Shown here: positions 12,829 to 15,465 of the stretch, piece after piece
How positions within the stretch are numbered: position 1 is the first letter of the stretch
Layout: every line of letters begins with the position of its first letter
Assembly: GCA_002482805.1 (NCBI GenBank)
Contig: DLGR01000037.1
Span: 113,761-129,225, forward strand
DNA from: Micavibrio sp. UBA7689
GTDB lineage: Bacteria; Pseudomonadota; Alphaproteobacteria; Micavibrionales; Micavibrionaceae
Direction of reading: 5' to 3'
Length of the DNA: 15,465 nucleotides
Program-made: the position numbers and the translations under genes
Notes under the pieces: generated by a model
What the model was told of the DNA's origin: nothing
The model's database searches: none
Seen by the model: the letters and a program-made list of their open reading frames with translations, nothing else

Positions 12829-14571
12829 ATGACACGCAAATCACCCTATAAAGACGGCAAATGGGACAAAACCAATCTGGTCTCCCGTTATGTGACCGAA
12901 GGGCCGAAATCCGCGCCGCACCGCGCCTATTATTACGCGATGGGCATGACGGAAGAGGAAATCCACCAGCCGCTGGTCGGTGTTGCGACCTGTTGGAACG
13001 AAGCTGCGCCTTGTAACATCGCATTATCGCGTCAGGCGCAGGCCGTGAAAAAAGGCGTGAAAGAAGGACAAGGCTCCCCGCGCGAATTCACAACCATCAC
13101 CGTTACCGACGGGATTGCCATGGGGCATGAGGGGATGAGATCTTCTCTACCGTCGCGCGAAGCGATTGCGGATACCGTGGAATTGACGATGCGCGGTCAT
13201 TGTTATGACGCTTTGGTGGGTTTGGCGGGTTGCGATAAATCGCTTCCCGGAATGATGATGGCAATGATCCGTTTGAATGTGCCGTCCGTCTTTATGTATG
13301 GCGGCTCCATCCTGCCCGGAAAATTCCGCGGTAAGGATGTGACCATCATTGACGTGTTCGAAGGGGTCGGCAAACACGCGACGGGCGAATTTTCGGATGC
13401 GGATCTGCACGAAATGGAATGCATGGCGTGCCCCAGCGCGGGCGCATGCGGAGGTCAATTTACGGCCAACACAATGGCCTGTGTGAGTGAAGCGATTGGA
13501 CTGGCGTTGCCCGGATCTGCAGGGGCCCCGGCACCGTACACGACCCGCGACGAATATGCAGCGGCATCCGGTAAAGCCGTGATGGAATTGGTCAAATTGG
13601 ATTTGCGTCCGCGCGACATCGTGACCCGCAAAGCACTTGAAAATGCGGCCATGGTGGTGGCGGCGACAGGCGGTTCCACCAACGCAGCGCTCCATCTTCC
13701 GGCCATGGCGCATGAAGCAGGGATCGAATTCGACTTGTTCGATGTGTGCGATATCATGCGCAAAACCCCCTATATCGCCGATATGAAACCGGGCGGCAAA
13801 TATGTCGCCAAAGACATGTTTGATGTCGGCGGTGTTTCGGTGGTGTTGAAAGAACTTCTGAAAGGCGGGTATCTGCATGGCGACTGCATAACGGTCACGG
13901 GTAAGACCCTTGAACAGAACTTGGCTGATACTGTTTTGACACCCGATCAGGATGTCATTGTTTCTATATCCACACCTTTATCCACAACCGGCGGTGTCGT
14001 CGGTATGAAGGGAAATCTGGCGCCCGATGGCGCGATTGTGAAAATCGCCGGTATGAAAGAACTCCAGTTCACAGGACCGGCAAGGGTTTTTGACTCGGAG
14101 CAGGAATGTCTCGAAGCGGTTCTCGCCAAGCAATATAAAGAGGGCGAGGTTTTGGTCATCCGTTACGAGGGGCCCAAAGGCGGACCGGGGATGCGCGAGA
14201 TGTTGTCGACCACGGCGGCGCTGTATGGCCAAGGGATGGGCGGCAAGGTTGCGCTTATCACCGACGGGCGGTTCAGCGGCGGCACACGCGGTTTTTGCAT
14301 AGGGCATGTCGGACCCGAAGCGGCTGTGGGCGGCCCTATCGGACTGTTGATAAACGGCGATGTTATCCACATAGATGCAGAGAAGGGTTCACTGCAAGTT
14401 CAGCTGAGCGAAAGTGAACTCGCCGAGCGGAAGAAGAAATGGAAGCCGCGCGAGCATCGCTATGGTGCCGGTGCCATCTGGAAGTTCGCCCAGCAAGTAG
14501 GCCCGGCCAGAACGGGCGCCACGACTCATCCCGGCGGAAAAGGCGAGCGTCACGTGTTCGTGGACCTCTAG
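12829..14571 (+). CDS. ilvD: Dihydroxy-acid dehydratase
   Basis: [Fe-S]-dependent dehydratase of isoleucine and valine synthesis, converting 2,3-dihydroxy-isovalerate or -methylvalerate to the 2-oxo acid. The 580-aa protein has the three cluster Cys of the [2Fe-2S] type: Cys62 in WNEAAPCN, Cys135 in GLAGCDKSLPG and Cys207 in CPSAGACGGQFTANTM. Also present are GGSTNAALHLPAMAHEAGI and the C-terminal signature TDGRFSGGTRGFCIGHVGPEA. The start at 12829 (MTRKSPYKDGKW) matches the family; an in-frame ATG at 12751 inside the acetyltransferase gene would add a non-conserved basic leader. There is no clear Shine-Dalgarno, but the gene starts 4 bases after the previous stop, so translational coupling is likely. 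The relative Edd and some sugar-acid dehydratases share the fold; the motifs favour IlvD. A strong terminator follows. Confidence 0.93.
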   Translation: MTRKSPYKDGKWDKTNLVSRYVTEGPKSAPHRAYYYAMGMTEEEIHQPLVGVATCWNEAAPCNIALSRQAQAVKKGVKEGQGSPREFTTITVTDGIAMGHEGMRSSLPSREAIADTVELTMRGHCYDALVGLAGCDKSLPGMMMAMIRLNVPSVFMYGGSILPGKFRGKDVTIIDVFEGVGKHATGEFSDADLHEMECMACPSAGACGGQFTANTMACVSEAIGLALPGSAGAPAPYTTRDEYAAASGKAVMELVKLDLRPRDIVTRKALENAAMVVAATGGSTNAALHLPAMAHEAGIEFDLFDVCDIMRKTPYIADMKPGGKYVAKDMFDVGGVSVVLKELLKGGYLHGDCITVTGKTLEQNLADTVLTPDQDVIVSISTPLSTTGGVVGMKGNLAPDGAIVKIAGMKELQFTGPARVFDSEQECLEAVLAKQYKEGEVLVIRYEGPKGGPGMREMLSTTAALYGQGMGGKVALITDGRFSGGTRGFCIGHVGPEAAVGGPIGLLINGDVIHIDAEKGSLQVQLSESELAERKKKWKPREHRYGAGAIWKFAQQVGPARTGATTHPGGKGERHVFVDL

Positions 14572-14595
14572 TTTTACGAAATAGACATTTTTTCG

Positions 14596-14625
14596 AAAAA
14601 AACGGGGATTTTTCCCCGTTTTTTT
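14596..14625 (+). terminator. Strong intrinsic terminator after ilvD
   Basis: A perfect 13-base stem (A7 CGGGGA paired with TCCCCG T7) encloses a TTTT loop, 24 bases after the ilvD stop. The trailing T-run forms the 3' side of the stem. The A-tract on the 5' side makes it potentially bidirectional. Its A-tract also pairs with an upstream T-run (TTTTTTCGAAAAAA, 14588-14601), a competing palindrome. Confidence 0.88.
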
Positions 14626-14728
14626 GTTATTCTTCATTTCCAAAACGAACTCCGCACCGTCTTCAAACATTTTTAACATATAGGGTCGATAATTTAGTCA
14701 GGGGACATATCTCACGGCGATTTTTACT

Positions 14729-15465
14729 ATGGCAAACAATTATTTAAATAGATTGAAACGATTCAAGTTTCTGCCCGTCGCAGCTTTGCTGGTCGGGGCT
14801 GCTATAGCTTCGCCTGTTTTTTCACAGCCTCAAGCTCTTACTGGCGGATTGCCCGGTGCCGAGCGGATTTACAACAAAGATATCCTGACCGTTCATTATA
14901 TGAACCGCGACATGCGCCCTATCTGGGTCCGCGGAAGCGGTTCATTCCAGCCGCGCGTAGCGGGAATCCTCAAAATTCTGGAAGAGTCATGGACCCATGG
15001 CCTGAACCCCGAACGCTACCATATAGACGACATCAAGATATTGGCCGCAGATATGAATGGGGACAATCAATTGGAGCTCGACCTGCTGATTTCCGATGCC
15101 GTCGTACGCTACGCCCACGATCTTACCGGTATGCGTGATGCGGGCATGGGCGGCAAAGCGGCCAAATACTGGCGCGAGCCCGTGAAGTCCGATGTTCTGT
15201 TACAGGAAATTAGCGATTCTGCCGATCCAGTGAACCTGATACGCGGCCTTGAGCCGGCGCAAAATCTCTACAATGCCCTGCGCGCGGAGTTGATTGCTCT
15301 GGCGGCGGAGCCGGAACAGAATTTCAAGCCGATCAAAATCGGCAAATCCATCAAACCCGGAAAATCGTCGCCTTTGATCCCCGCGATCCGCACACGCCTC
15401 GGTTTGCCCGCGGTTGCTACAAACGCCGAAATGTATGACGAGCCACTCGCCGTCGCCGTGATGAT
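14729..15465 (+). CDS. YcbB-type L,D-transpeptidase, N-terminal part (cut by window end)
   Basis: Partial gene: 245 complete codons before the window ends, with no in-frame stop. It opens with a basic stretch and a hydrophobic segment (residues about 15-32, FLPVAALLVGAAIASPVFS), giving a signal peptide. The following region matches the scaffold domain of periplasmic YcbB/LdtD-like L,D-transpeptidases: MNRDMRPIWVRGSGSFQPRVAGILKILEESWTHGLNPERYH, then ELDLLISDAVVRYAHDLTGMRDAG, LEPAQNLYNALRAELIALA and IPAIRTRLGLPA. The peptidoglycan-binding and YkuD catalytic domains, with the active-site Cys, would lie beyond the window. Such enzymes form 3-3 cross-links in peptidoglycan. The ATG at 14729 lacks a strong Shine-Dalgarno; I see no convincing promoter in the 100 bases after the ilvD terminator. 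Confidence 0.8.
   Translation, partial: MANNYLNRLKRFKFLPVAALLVGAAIASPVFSQPQALTGGLPGAERIYNKDILTVHYMNRDMRPIWVRGSGSFQPRVAGILKILEESWTHGLNPERYHIDDIKILAADMNGDNQLELDLLISDAVVRYAHDLTGMRDAGMGGKAAKYWREPVKSDVLLQEISDSADPVNLIRGLEPAQNLYNALRAELIALAAEPEQNFKPIKIGKSIKPGKSSPLIPAIRTRLGLPAVATNAEMYDEPLAVAVM

Overview
The window looks like a chromosomal segment of an alphaproteobacterium. GC is in the mid-50s by eye. It carries a linked phaA/phaB pair, an alphaproteobacterial-style ribbon-helix-helix protein beside fumC, a YdcH/DUF465 protein beside purE, and an IlvD of alphaproteobacterial type. No transposase, integrase, CRISPR array, tRNA or rRNA was seen. I cannot name the genus.

Layout. At 46-1979 (+) an acetyl-CoA acetyltransferase (phaA type) and an acetoacetyl-CoA reductase (phaB) form a tight operon that would make (R)-3-hydroxybutyryl-CoA. 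No PHA synthase is in the window. At 2010-2558 (+) lies a stand-alone cyclic-nucleotide-binding domain protein with its own promoter inside the phaB end; its transcript may be leaderless. At 2662-6306 (+) is a very large AsmA-family envelope protein with a Pro-rich tail. It meets, tail to tail with only 2 bases between, a minus-strand cluster that reads from 9949 down to 6309: YdcH-like small protein, purE, a 177-base spacer, purK, fumC and a small RHH protein with a TTG start. A divergent promoter region (9950-10110) separates this from a plus-strand series: 6-phosphofructokinase, two small membrane proteins with bacterial PH domains, a GNAT acetyltransferase and ilvD, ending in a strong intrinsic terminator. 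The last gene, starting at 14729 and cut by the window end, encodes the N-terminal part of a YcbB-type L,D-transpeptidase.

Together these are mainly core metabolism (PHB precursor supply, purine synthesis, TCA cycle, glycolysis, branched-chain amino acids) plus envelope biogenesis. The part not explained by ordinary genes is the purE-purK spacer (9045-9221). It holds a 12-base perfect palindrome matching 13 of 16 bases of the ParB-binding parS consensus, one perfect and two near-perfect DnaA boxes within 42 bases, and a long imperfect inverted repeat. This resembles an origin or origin-proximal segregation locus in an unexpected place. It is a hypothesis: no dnaA, parAB or hemE is in the window to support it.
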